From Pontibacillus litoralis JSM 072002 (GTDB taxonomy: Bacteria > Bacillota > Bacilli > Bacillales > BH030062): 64,000 nucleotides of DNA. The stretch spans positions 1 through 64,000 of the forward strand of contig NZ_AVPG01000010.1 in assembly GCF_000775615.1 (NCBI RefSeq). The letters are read 5' to 3'. The translations under genes were made by a program, and so were the position numbers. The notes under the pieces are model-generated. The model was not told where the DNA came from, did no database searches, and saw only the letters and a list, made by a program, of their open reading frames with translations. Shown in pieces: positions 43,204 to 51,704 of this stretch (position 1 is its first letter; each line of letters starts with the position of its first letter).

Positions 43204-43971
43204 ATGTATAAGCTAGATATTAATTGTGATATGGGAGAAAGCTTCGGCACTTACACGAAAGGTCGTGATGAAGAAATTCTTCCCTATATCACTTCAGCCA
43301 ATATTGCATGTGGATTCCATGCGGGAGATGCATCCACCATGAAGAAAACAGTAGAACTGGCGTTAGAGCATAACGTAGCTATTGGAGCTCATCCAGGATT
43401 AAACGATCTTGTCGGTTTTGGTCGCCGGAATATGGATATTACTCCAGCAGAAGCATACGACATTGTCGTGTATCAAATCGGGGCATTACAAGCATTCGTC
43501 CAAACACAAGGTGGGACATTGCAGCACGTTAAGCCACACGGAGCGTTATATAACATGGCTGCTCGCAACAAAGATTTGGCACAAGCAATCACACAAGCAG
43601 TCACTGATGTTGATTCTGAGCTCATTTTGTTCGGATTAGCGGGTAGTGCTTTATACGAAGCGGGAAAACAAAACGGATTGCGCACAGCGAGTGAAGTATT
43701 CTCAGATCGCACATATCAGGAAGATGGCACGTTAACTTCCAGACGTCAATCGAATGCACTTATTACAGATCACAATCAAGCTGTTCAACAAGTGATACGG
43801 ATGGTGAAACAACAACAAGTCCATACATTACAACAAGTCGATATAGCTATTCAAGCCGACACAGTGTGTATTCACGGTGATGGGGAACAAGCTTTATCCT
43901 TTGCCAAACACATACATGGGGCGTTACAAAGTGCTTCAATAAAAATAGAACACATACATACCATCGTTTAA
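43204..43971 (+). CDS. pxpA: 5-oxoprolinase subunit PxpA (LamB/YcsF family)
   Basis: A 255-residue LamB/YcsF protein with the diagnostic [58 protein letters not shown] and [14 protein letters not shown]. PxpA completes the 5-oxoprolinase together with the two preceding subunits. It lies 12 bp after pxpC behind AAGGAGG and 13 bp before the NRAMP-like gene. It salvages 5-oxoproline that forms spontaneously from glutamine. Confidence 0.95.
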   Translation: MYKLDINCDMGESFGTYTKGRDEEILPYITSANIACGFHAGDASTMKKTVELALEHNVAIGAHPGLNDLVGFGRRNMDITPAEAYDIVVYQIGALQAFVQTQGGTLQHVKPHGALYNMAARNKDLAQAITQAVTDVDSELILFGLAGSALYEAGKQNGLRTASEVFSDRTYQEDGTLTSRRQSNALITDHNQAVQQVIRMVKQQQVHTLQQVDIAIQADTVCIHGDGEQALSFAKHIHGALQSASIKIEHIHTIV

Positions 43972-43984
43972 GGAGTGGAACAAC

Positions 43985-45178
43985 ATGGAGAAGCAATCTA
44001 GACTAAGACTCTTACTAGGAGCCGCTTTCTTAATGGCTACCTCTGCTATCGGCCCTGGATTTTTAACACAAACGACACATTTCACAGAACAGCTCGCAGC
44101 TAGTTTTGGATTTGTCATTCTCATATCTATCATTATCGACATTGGCGCCCAATTGAATATTTGGCGTATCATTACCGTCAGCGGAAAGCCCGCTCAAGAC
44201 ATCGCAAACAGTCTATTGCCAGGATTAGGGTTCTTCCTGTCTGCTTTAATCGTTGCGGGTGGTTTAGCATTTAATATCGGAAACATTGCTGGTGCCGGTT
44301 TGGGAACGAATGTGCTATTTGGAGTTTCCCCGGAGTTAGGTGCGCTCTTAAGTGGTATGGTTGCCATTGGTATTTTTCTTGTTCGGGAAGCTGGTAAACT
44401 TATGGACCGTTTCGCCCAATTTCTCGGGTTTATAATGATTGGCTTGACGGTGTATGTCATGTTTACTGCACAACCTCCTATCGGTGAAGCCGTAGTCAAA
44501 ACATTTAATCCAGATACAATCGATTACTTAGCTATCGTTACATTAGTTGGTGGTACAGTTGGAGGCTACATTACATTTGCCGGTGGTCACCGCTTATTAG
44601 ATGCAGGAATTAAAGGGAAAGAGTCACTAAACTATGTTAATCGAAGCGCTATTTCCGCCATTGGAATAGCTTCCATTATGCGGATTTTTCTATTTCTTGC
44701 AGCATTAGGTGTCGTCGCTCAAGGAATTGCACTTGACCCAGCGAATCCACCCGCTTCTGTATTTGAAGCAGCGGCTGGACCAATTGGATATAAAATTTTC
44801 GGCGTCGTTATGTGGTCTGCTGCCGTCACTTCTGTTGTCGGTGCCGCCTACACTTCTGTATCTTTCATTAAAACATTTAGTAAAAAAATTGAATCCAATC
44901 AAAAACTAGTCATTGTAAGCTTCATAGCTATTTCAACACTCGTGTTTGTACTTGTTGGGGAGCCAGTGAAGATTCTTATTTTAGTAGGATCACTAAACGG
45001 TCTTATCTTACCTATTTCTTTAGGTGTGATGATTATTGCCGCTCACAAAACGCGTATTGTTGGCGACTATAAACACCCTCGTTGGTTAACGATATTCGGT
45101 GCTTTTATCGTCATCATTATGGCAACCATGGGAATATACAGTTTAACAGAGGGGATTCCTGCTCTGTTTGCTTCCTAG
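43985..45178 (+). CDS. ycsG: NRAMP family transporter (YcsG-like)
   Basis: A 397-residue membrane protein with about eleven helices of the NRAMP/MntH superfamily. The family helix-1 motif is here ATSAIGPGFLTQTT instead of the DPGN/metal-ligand version of MntH, and helix 6 lacks the MPH metal motif, so metal transport is doubtful. In B. subtilis ycsG also accompanies ycsF (pxpA). By context it more likely moves 5-oxoproline or a related organic substrate; that is inference. Confidence 0.82.
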   Translation: MEKQSRLRLLLGAAFLMATSAIGPGFLTQTTHFTEQLAASFGFVILISIIIDIGAQLNIWRIITVSGKPAQDIANSLLPGLGFFLSALIVAGGLAFNIGNIAGAGLGTNVLFGVSPELGALLSGMVAIGIFLVREAGKLMDRFAQFLGFIMIGLTVYVMFTAQPPIGEAVVKTFNPDTIDYLAIVTLVGGTVGGYITFAGGHRLLDAGIKGKESLNYVNRSAISAIGIASIMRIFLFLAALGVVAQGIALDPANPPASVFEAAAGPIGYKIFGVVMWSAAVTSVVGAAYTSVSFIKTFSKKIESNQKLVIVSFIAISTLVFVLVGEPVKILILVGSLNGLILPISLGVMIIAAHKTRIVGDYKHPRWLTIFGAFIVIIMATMGIYSLTEGIPALFAS

Positions 45179-45180
45179 TG

Positions 45181-45208
45181 TGTGTCTCTTTCATGAGGCA
45201 CTTTTTTC
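45181..45208 (+). terminator. Terminator of the pxp operon
   Basis: GTGTCTC pairs with GAGGCAC (one wobble) around TTTCAT, followed by six T. Confidence 0.8.
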
Positions 45209-45227
45209 ATTTATCTATGAGATTATC

Positions 45228-45256
45228 TTGAACTTAAGATAAATAGTTGTTATAAT
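45228..45256 (+). promoter_or_regulatory. Promoter of the spx-like gene
   Basis: TTGAAC (45228-45233), 17-bp spacer, perfect TATAAT (45251-45256), 40 bp before the start codon. Confidence 0.7.
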
Positions 45257-45296
45257 GATTATAAATAAATAAAGATTATTTGGAGGAGGCAGTACC

Positions 45297-45692
45297 ATGA
45301 TTACATTATATTTATCCCCTAGCTGTACCTCTTGTCGTAAAGCAAAAGCTTGGTTAGATGAACAACAATTACCTTATATAGAACGAAATATATTCTCACA
45401 ACCACTTAGCGTGGAGGAGATTAAAGATATTATCCGCATGACAGAAGATGGTACGAAAGAGATTATTTCTGAACGTTCTAAAGTGTACCAATCGTTAAAT
45501 ACCAACATTGATGACTTAACAATGAGAGAGTTATATACCATCATCCAAGACAATCCTAGCATTTTAAAGAGGCCTATCATTATGGATGAAAAAAGGATGC
45601 AAGTAGGGTTTAATGAAGAAGAGATTCGTAGTTTTCTACCGAGAAAAGTTCGTAGCTTTGAGTTACAACAAGTATTATCTGGAGTAAGCTAA
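45297..45692 (+). CDS. spx: Spx family transcriptional regulator
   Basis: A 131-residue ArsC-fold regulator, the same length as B. subtilis Spx. It has the redox switch Cys10-x-x-Cys13 in [31 protein letters not shown], the RPIIMDEKR loop near residue 92, and the C-terminal [14 protein letters not shown]. Spx binds the RNA polymerase alpha C-terminal domain and switches on thiol-stress genes. The neighbourhood differs from the usual spx-mecA-trpS region, so this may be a second Spx (SpxA2-like) in the genome. Monocistronic. Confidence 0.9.
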   Translation: MITLYLSPSCTSCRKAKAWLDEQQLPYIERNIFSQPLSVEEIKDIIRMTEDGTKEIISERSKVYQSLNTNIDDLTMRELYTIIQDNPSILKRPIIMDEKRMQVGFNEEEIRSFLPRKVRSFELQQVLSGVS

Positions 45693-45696
45693 TCGA

Positions 45697-45733
45697 AGCT
45701 AGCGCACCTATCGAAGGTGCGCTAGCTTATTCT
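45697..45733. terminator. Terminator between spx and the dihydrolipoyl dehydrogenase gene
   Basis: AGCTAGCGCACC pairs perfectly with GGTGCGCTAGCT (7-nt loop), followed by TATTCTTTTC. It serves both convergent transcripts. Confidence 0.85.
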
Positions 45734-45741
45734 TTTCTGGG

Positions 45742-47151
45742 TCAAATTAAGCGTACTTTCCCTTTTACTGCTGAAAATTCCATCCCACTAAGTGCTTCGC
45801 TAAATGCTGGGTGCGGATAATGAGGGAACGTCAAGTCTTCCACTCGAGCTGCCATTTCTAATGCAAGTGTACCAGTAGAAACTAGTTCTACTGCACCTTC
45901 ACCGATTGCATGAAAACCTAACACAACATCATTATTTTGGTTGATTACAAGTTTGATGAATCCATCTTTCTTCCCTTGGATAGTCGCATACCCATTAGCT
46001 CCGTAAGAAAAGTGACCAATTTTCACATCGAATTGCTCTTCTACCGCTTGTTGTTCTGTTTTACCAACAGTGGCAATTGGCGGAATGCTATGAATGACTT
46101 CTGGAATAAATGTTGGATCAAATTCTGAAGGCTCTCCAGCAATAGTTGCTGCAACAACTTCTGCTTGCTTTATTGCTTTTACTGCTAAACGTGGTCCTTC
46201 TGTAACATCACCAATCGCATAAATGGATGGCAGGCTCGTTCTCATGTGCGCATCTACGGCGATATACCCATTGCTTCCTTGTTGTATCCCTAATCGACTT
46301 AGCCCTAGCTCCTTTACATTGGGCACATAGTCCGATGCTACATAAACGTGAGTACAGTCAAGTGTGTCTTGTTCCCCTTTATGTTGAAACATTGCAGTTA
46401 TATGAGAAGCTTCTTTATTTACTCTAAATTCTTTTACGCCTGTATAGACTTTTATTTGTTGCTTTTTAAACTGCCGCAAGAGTTCACGAGTAATCGTTGT
46501 ATCATAAGGCAAGGTATTTTTATCGTCCGCCATTATAAGGGTAACCATAGAGCCAAATTGTCGATAACTCATCGCCACTTCGATTGCAATAGAATGACTT
46601 CCGTATACTACTAGATGTTCTGGGATTTCTGATAATAAAAAGATAGAGCCGTCATGAACCACCTTCTCATCATCAAATGATACACCGCTACGATGAATCG
46701 GTGTGCTTCCTGTAGCGACAATGGCATGATTAAAATGAAACACGTCAAATTGATGACCGTTATCAACGCCAATCCGATCTGCTGATAAGAAAGAGGCGTT
46801 GCCATGAACAATCTCGATTTTATTCGTTTTACATAAAGCTTCTACGCCTTTCTGCAGCTGTTCAATGACCTTTCGTTTATGTTGTTGAAGCTTTGAAAGT
46901 TGAAACGTAACCTCACCATGGTCGATTCCGAAAGCATGAAATCGTAATATTTCTTCTTTTTTTCTAGCTGCGGTAGTAAATACTTTAGATGGGATACAAC
47001 CGTCATGTAAACATACGCCACCGAGCTTTTCCTTTTCAATGAGTGTAACCGTAAACCCTTTTTGTGCTGCTTCAATCGCAGCATGATAGCCTCCTGGACC
47101 ACCTCCGATAACGACAACGTCTTTCTGTTCGGCGATTTCACCTACAACCAT
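45742..47151 (-). CDS. lpdV: Dihydrolipoyl dehydrogenase (E3)
   Basis: A 469-residue flavoprotein with the FAD-binding VVVIGGGPGGYHAAIEAA, redox-active Cys47 and Cys52 in GGVCLHDGCIPSK, second nucleotide site near VVYGSHSIAIEVA, FAD contact YAIGDVTEGPRLA and the C-terminal HPHPAFSEAL with the catalytic His. It reoxidises the lipoyl arm of the E2 encoded immediately upstream; the start codon follows the E2 stop without a gap. GGVCLHDGC instead of the usual GGTCLNVGC is a small deviation but keeps both cysteines. Confidence 0.9.
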   Translation of the reverse strand: MVVGEIAEQKDVVVIGGGPGGYHAAIEAAQKGFTVTLIEKEKLGGVCLHDGCIPSKVFTTAARKKEEILRFHAFGIDHGEVTFQLSKLQQHKRKVIEQLQKGVEALCKTNKIEIVHGNASFLSADRIGVDNGHQFDVFHFNHAIVATGSTPIHRSGVSFDDEKVVHDGSIFLLSEIPEHLVVYGSHSIAIEVAMSYRQFGSMVTLIMADDKNTLPYDTTITRELLRQFKKQQIKVYTGVKEFRVNKEASHITAMFQHKGEQDTLDCTHVYVASDYVPNVKELGLSRLGIQQGSNGYIAVDAHMRTSLPSIYAIGDVTEGPRLAVKAIKQAEVVAATIAGEPSEFDPTFIPEVIHSIPPIATVGKTEQQAVEEQFDVKIGHFSYGANGYATIQGKKDGFIKLVINQNNDVVLGFHAIGEGAVELVSTGTLALEMAARVEDLTFPHYPHPAFSEALSGMEFSAVKGKVRLI

Positions 47152-48354
47152 CTATACCAGCTCCAATGTCAATAAATTCGGATGCTCAATTAGTTCAACG
47201 AGCCGATTCGTAAATTGTACTGCAGTGGCACCATCTGCAACGCGGTGATCGAATGTCATAGACACATTCATCATGGAGCGAATCACAATCTCATCTTCGA
47301 CTACGGCAGGGCGCTTCTTCGTTTTATGAAAAGCCATGATTCCTGTTTGAGGATGGTGAATGATTGGAGTAGCACCAATACTACCTTGTAAAGGACCTAC
47401 ATTGCTAATGGTAAAGGAACCCCCTGTGATTTCTTCTCTGGATAACGTATGATGAAGTGCCTTTTCTGTTAAAGCTCTCATTTCCGCCTGAATAGTTAGC
47501 AGCGATTTATGTTCCACATGCTTTAAAACAGGTACAATTACCCCTTCCTCTGTGTTCGTTGCTAAGCCGATATGATGAGAGGTTTGCACTTCTATTTGTT
47601 CTTTTTCTTCATTTAATGTAGCGTTAAAAATAGGGTAATCCTTCAGCGCTAAAGAAACTGCTTTTACAAAGTAAGCCGTAAGCGATACATTTTTACCTGC
47701 TTGTTTACTTTGTTCCTTCCATTGCAGTACATTTGTAACATCAACCTCTTCAAAGTGACTACAATGAGCAATCGTATGTAGCGATTGTTTCATTTTCTTA
47801 GCGATTTGTTTGCGGCGACCTTTGAATGGGATGATGTGGATTTCTTTCTCTTGTTTCATCACTTGTTGTGTGGGCGAATTTTCTTGTAATAACGACTCTT
47901 TCTCTTTTTGAACATATGCATACACATCTTCATCGACAATTCTACCAGCAGGACCCGTGCCTTTTATTTCTTCAATGTTGACACCTTGTTCGCGAGCCAT
48001 TTTTCTCGTATATGGGGATGCTAAAATCGGTTGTTTGCGCTTTTCTATACGGAAAGTTTTCGCTTGCCATTGTTGTTCTATGGTCGATTCTTTCTCTTCC
48101 GATACTGCTGATGTGGGCTGTGAAGTGGTGATCATGGATAATACAGTTGTGCCTACTTTTATCGTTTCACCAACCTTAACGAGCACATCTTCAATTGTTC
48201 CATTGGCTGGTGCTGGTAATTCTGCCGTCATTTTATCGGTTTGCACTTCTACTAACGGTTGATCGACTACTACTGCATCGCCGGGTTGTACGAAATAATG
48301 AACGATTTCTGCTTCTGTCATTCCTTCCCCTATATCATGCAATTTCACTTCCAT
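47152..48354 (-). CDS. bkdB: 2-oxoacid dehydrogenase acyltransferase (E2)
   Basis: A 400-residue E2. It has one N-terminal lipoyl domain (about 1-75) with the lipoyl lysine Lys41 in VQTDKMTAELPAP, a peripheral-subunit-binding domain (about 112-148, ASPYTRKMAREQGV), and a catalytic acyltransferase domain with the active-site His in MTFDHRVADGA near the C-terminus. It carries the acyl group to CoA. The sequence is closer to the branched-chain type than to pyruvate E2, but substrate choice is not decided by E2 sequence alone. Confidence 0.88.
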   Translation of the reverse strand: MEVKLHDIGEGMTEAEIVHYFVQPGDAVVVDQPLVEVQTDKMTAELPAPANGTIEDVLVKVGETIKVGTTVLSMITTSQPTSAVSEEKESTIEQQWQAKTFRIEKRKQPILASPYTRKMAREQGVNIEEIKGTGPAGRIVDEDVYAYVQKEKESLLQENSPTQQVMKQEKEIHIIPFKGRRKQIAKKMKQSLHTIAHCSHFEEVDVTNVLQWKEQSKQAGKNVSLTAYFVKAVSLALKDYPIFNATLNEEKEQIEVQTSHHIGLATNTEEGVIVPVLKHVEHKSLLTIQAEMRALTEKALHHTLSREEITGGSFTISNVGPLQGSIGATPIIHHPQTGIMAFHKTKKRPAVVEDEIVIRSMMNVSMTFDHRVADGATAVQFTNRLVELIEHPNLLTLELV

Positions 48355-48371
48355 ACAATATGCTCCTTTCT

Positions 48372-49367
48372 TTAAAAGTTCATCACTTTTTCAATGGCGT
48401 GTATGACTTGGTCTGAAGATGGTAAGAAATAGTCCTCATATGCAAAAAACGGTACAGGCGTATCAAATCCTGTTACTCGTTGCACTGGTGCTTTTTGATA
48501 AAGGAAAGCGTAGTCATTAATGATTGACATGACATCGTTTCCTACTCCACTCGTACGATGTGCTTCATGAACGATGACGGTACGACCTGTTTTCTGTACC
48601 GATTGCTGGATGATGTCACGATCTAGTGGGTATAGCGTGCGTAAATCAATCACTTCACAAGTAACCCCACGTGCGGTCATTTTATTAGCGGCTTCCATGG
48701 CAACAGGCACCATAGCTCCCCAAGCGATAACGGTTACATCTTCTCCTTCTTGAACAACCTTTCCCTTACCGATTTCGACTGAATACTCATCTTCTGGTAC
48801 TTCCTCTTTTCCAGCCCGATAAATTTTCATTGGTTCTAGGAAAAGGACAGGATCAGGATCTAGTACACTAGCTATTAATAATCCTTTCGCATCGTAAGGC
48901 GTTGACGGACAAACTACTTTTATACCTGGCATATGTGTAAACAAAGCTTCTACTGAATCGGAATGTATCTCCGGAGCGCGCACACCAGCACCATATGGCG
49001 CGCGAATCACCATTGGTACGGAATAATGCCCCATCGTTCTAGCACGAATACGAGAAGCGTGCGTCATAATCTGCTCGTAAGCTGGGTAAATAAACCCTAA
49101 AAATTGAATTTCTACAATTGGTTTCAATCCATTAATCGCCATTCCTATCGCCGCACCAGTAAATCCAGCTTCACTTAATGGCGTATCCATAACACGATCC
49201 GTACCAAATTGTTGCTGCAAACCATCCGTCGCTCGAAATACCCCGCCATTTACTCCGACATCCTCCCCTAATACAATAACTTCTTCATGCTGTTCTAATA
49301 ATGATTTCATCGCGTCTGTAATGGCTTGGACAAATGTGAGCGTATTCGTTTTTACCGTTGTACTCAT
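48372..49367 (-). CDS. bkdAB: 2-oxoacid dehydrogenase E1 component, beta subunit
   Basis: A 331-residue transketolase-fold beta subunit. It shows EVIVLGEDVGVNGGVFRAT, DRVMDTPLSEAGFTGAAIG, EIQFLGFIYPAYEQI, VIRAPYGAGVRAPEIHSDS and VIVHEAHRTSGVG. Together with the alpha subunit it decarboxylates a 2-oxoacid using thiamine diphosphate. The start at 49367 follows AAAGGAGAG and overlaps the alpha subunit stop (ATGA). The family covers pyruvate, branched-chain and acetoin enzymes; the context with a thioesterase and the paa genes leaves the substrate open. Confidence 0.88.
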   Translation of the reverse strand: MSTTVKTNTLTFVQAITDAMKSLLEQHEEVIVLGEDVGVNGGVFRATDGLQQQFGTDRVMDTPLSEAGFTGAAIGMAINGLKPIVEIQFLGFIYPAYEQIMTHASRIRARTMGHYSVPMVIRAPYGAGVRAPEIHSDSVEALFTHMPGIKVVCPSTPYDAKGLLIASVLDPDPVLFLEPMKIYRAGKEEVPEDEYSVEIGKGKVVQEGEDVTVIAWGAMVPVAMEAANKMTARGVTCEVIDLRTLYPLDRDIIQQSVQKTGRTVIVHEAHRTSGVGNDVMSIINDYAFLYQKAPVQRVTGFDTPVPFFAYEDYFLPSSDQVIHAIEKVMNF

Positions 49368-50443
49368 GCTTTCTCTCCTTTCCCTACTGAAGCATAGTAA
49401 ACTCTTTTTTGCTCTTCGATAGGCCAAATTGATTCAGCGAAAACATAGTCAAAAATATCATCCACACTTACGGGAGGTACTTGCTCCATTTGTTCTACAG
49501 CTTGCTCCACTTCAATTATAACTTCTTGCTTCATTTGCTCCATTTCTTCTTGTTGACATATAGCATTAGCCAACATATATTTCTCTAAACGAAGAATAGG
49601 ATCATACGCTTTCCTCCTGTTTTCACTATCTTCTTGGTTTCGATATTTCGTTGGATCATCGGCAGTCGTATGCGCTCCGTACCGCCATGTAACTGCCTCG
49701 ATTAATGTCGGTCCCTCTCCGTTACGTGCGCGGTCGAGTGCTTTCTTTGTTTCCCTGTATACAGAGAACACATCATTTCCATCAATGCGAACAGACGGCA
49801 TATCATAAGCCATTGCTTTTTGAGCAATAGTTTTTGATTTCATTTGTTTTTCTATCGGTACCGAAATGGCATATTGATTATTTTGGTTAAAAAATACAAC
49901 AGGCGCTTGAAATACACTTGCGATATTTAACCCTTCATGAAAATCACCTTCTGAAGTCGCACCATCACCAAAATAAGCGATGACAGCATGATTCGTTCCT
50001 TTCTTCTGTTCAGCGATTGCCGTGCCAGTTGCATGTGGAAGCTGGGTTGCAATCGGTACAGCTGGAGGAATTATACGCTTCCCCTCTGGCGGTATACAGC
50101 TTTCATTTCGTCCGTTCCAATATAATAAAATTGTTGTTAAGTCATGTCCGAACGTCATCGTTGCAGCATGATCACGATATGTCGGAAAAAGCCAATCATT
50201 TTGCTCAAGCGCCATCGCACTCCCTACTTGCGCTGCTTCTTGTCCTTCAAATGGTGCATACGTGCCAATTCGACCTTGACGCTGCAAGCTAACACATTTA
50301 CGGTCAAACGTTCTAGACCGAATTAAGTGGTAATACAATAAGCGAATGAAAGCATCGTTTAGCAATTCATTCTGTAAAACTTCGGTGACTTCTCCCTTTT
50401 CATTTAACAACTGCTTGATTGGAAATTGTTGTTCCAATGTCAT
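49364..50443 (-). CDS. bkdAA: 2-oxoacid dehydrogenase E1 component, alpha subunit
   Basis: A 359-residue ThDP-dependent subunit with the cofactor motif YFGDGATSEGDFHEGLN and the downstream QNNQYAISVPIEKQ. RQGRIGTYAPFEGQEAAQVG at the N-terminus looks like the pyruvate-dehydrogenase-type alpha subunit of Bacillus, so the substrate may not be a branched-chain keto acid. The gene order E1alpha-E1beta-E2-E3 is complete. It starts 45 bp after a thioesterase gene, across a pair of cre-like boxes. Confidence 0.87.
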   Translation of the reverse strand: MTLEQQFPIKQLLNEKGEVTEVLQNELLNDAFIRLLYYHLIRSRTFDRKCVSLQRQGRIGTYAPFEGQEAAQVGSAMALEQNDWLFPTYRDHAATMTFGHDLTTILLYWNGRNESCIPPEGKRIIPPAVPIATQLPHATGTAIAEQKKGTNHAVIAYFGDGATSEGDFHEGLNIASVFQAPVVFFNQNNQYAISVPIEKQMKSKTIAQKAMAYDMPSVRIDGNDVFSVYRETKKALDRARNGEGPTLIEAVTWRYGAHTTADDPTKYRNQEDSENRRKAYDPILRLEKYMLANAICQQEEMEQMKQEVIIEVEQAVEQMEQVPPVSVDDIFDYVFAESIWPIEEQKRVYYASVGKGEKA

Positions 50444-50457
50444 TCCTCCTTCAACGA

Positions 50458-50487
50458 TGGAAACGCTTATATATGGAAGCGTTTACA
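50458..50487. promoter_or_regulatory. Pair of cre-like boxes / inverted repeat before the E1 alpha gene
   Basis: TGGAAGCGTTTACA (50474-50487) matches the cre consensus closely, and TGGAAACGCTTATA (50458-50471) is a second, weaker match 16 bp away. AAACGCTT and AAGCGTTT also form an 8-bp hairpin. Carbon catabolite control or a roadblock between the thioesterase and dehydrogenase genes is plausible. Confidence 0.6.
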
Positions 50488-50488
50488 A

Positions 50489-50893
50489 TTAGGGTTGTGT
50501 CATTTCGCTTAGCTTTATTTTCTCCTTGATGACTTCTTTTGGCACGATTGCTTGGGTGACTTCTCCTTTACCTATAATCCCTTTATTATTCTTGGCTTCT
50601 ACTTCTGTAATAACTAAATGATTCCTTAATTCTGTCAATGTCGCCGTTACTTGTATGTCTGTTTCAACTGCTGTTGGTGCAACATGTTTCACTTGAACAG
50701 CAGCACCAATTCCTTCTTCATCAGCTTCTAAATATGGTAAGATTATTTGCCTTGCTGCCCATTCCATGTGATACACCATGGCAACTGTTGAATAAGCTTC
50801 ATGAACGACTTTTCCTTCAAACTGGGCAAACATTTCTGGTGTCACCCTTGCCGTAATGGTCGCTGTTTGCCCTATATGCATTCCTGACTTCAT
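50489..50893 (-). CDS. FlK-like hotdog thioesterase
   Basis: A 134-residue single hotdog-fold protein, resembling fluoroacetyl-CoA thioesterase FlK: VTPEMFAQFEGKVVHEAYST followed by VAMVYHMEWAARQIILPYL. The FlK catalytic triad Thr42-Glu50-His76 appears at Thr36, Glu44 and His70, with identical spacing. It hydrolyses an acyl-CoA. It is 16 bp after the ABC ATPase gene and 45 bp before the E1 alpha gene, so it probably handles the same acyl-CoA as the dehydrogenase complex or removes an inhibitory by-product. Confidence 0.8.
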   Translation of the reverse strand: MKSGMHIGQTATITARVTPEMFAQFEGKVVHEAYSTVAMVYHMEWAARQIILPYLEADEEGIGAAVQVKHVAPTAVETDIQVTATLTELRNHLVITEVEAKNNKGIIGKGEVTQAIVPKEVIKEKIKLSEMTQP

Positions 50894-50909
50894 TCTTCTC
50901 CTCCTTTAT

Positions 50910-51704
50910 TTAAGAAAGCAAAGCTCTGTCATTTACCAACTGCTCTCCTTTTATCTTCTGAAATTCGTCTAACAATTTATCTACTGTTAAATTTCTCTTT
51001 TCCTGTTCATCGTACTCCCGAATAATACCACCTTTATCCATCATCAATAGTTTATTCCCTAAATCTAACGCTTGCTGCATGTTATGGGTAACCATTAAGG
51101 TAGTTAACTCTTTTGTTGCGACAATTTCTTTCGTTAAATTCGTAATAAGCGCAGCACGTGCAGGATCTAATGCTGCAGTATGTTCATCTAGCAATAGAAT
51201 AGCAGGTTCTGTAAACGTCGCCATTAACAACGATAAAGCTTGCCTTTCCCCTCCAGATAACAGTCCAACTTTAGCATTTAAACGATTTTCCAAACCGAGA
51301 TGAAGCGTTTGTAATGCCTCTTGGAAAAAATCTCTTCTCCTCTTCGTTACTCCTTTTTTAAACGTTCTTCTTTTACTTCTACAATAAGCGATGGATAAGT
51401 TCTCTTCAATTGTCATAGACGGTGCTGTTCCTGCCATTGGATCTTGAAACACCCTTCCTATATATCGGGCACGTCTATATTCCGGTAAAACCGTTACTTC
51501 ACGATTATCAATAACGACTTTCCCCATATCAGGTGAATGCACGCCAGAAATAATATTCATTAACGTCGATTTTCCCGCACCGTTACTACCAATAATCGTT
51601 ACAAAATCACCTTTATGTAACGTAAGATTGGCCTGATTTAAAGCAATCTTCTCGTCTGGGGTGCCTTCATTAAATACTTTGTGTATGTGTTCAAGATGAA
51701 GCAT
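50910..51704 (-). CDS. ABC transporter ATP-binding protein (TrpZ-like)
   Basis: A 264-residue ATPase with Walker A IGSNGAGKSTLMNII, Q-loop RVFQDPMAG, signature LLSGGERQALSLLMA, Walker B ILLLDEHTAALDP and switch His in LMVTHNMQQAL. The subgroup pairs with the single-subunit permease of the TrpXYZ type encoded upstream; both genes overlap by 14 bp. The DEHTA Walker B motif is typical of this group. It energises import of the ligand bound by the lipoprotein encoded first. Confidence 0.88.
   Translation of the reverse strand: MLHLEHIHKVFNEGTPDEKIALNQANLTLHKGDFVTIIGSNGAGKSTLMNIISGVHSPDMGKVVIDNREVTVLPEYRRARYIGRVFQDPMAGTAPSMTIEENLSIAYCRSKRRTFKKGVTKRRRDFFQEALQTLHLGLENRLNAKVGLLSGGERQALSLLMATFTEPAILLLDEHTAALDPARAALITNLTKEIVATKELTTLMVTHNMQQALDLGNKLLMMDKGGIIREYDEQEKRNLTVDKLLDEFQKIKGEQLVNDRALLS

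Noticed and set aside
44194-44499. Minus-strand 101-codon frame within the YcsG-like gene
   Set aside because: Shadow of a strongly hydrophobic gene; no RBS or domain.
47957-48262. Plus-strand 101-codon frame opposite the E2 gene
   Set aside because: Antisense shadow, no start signal.
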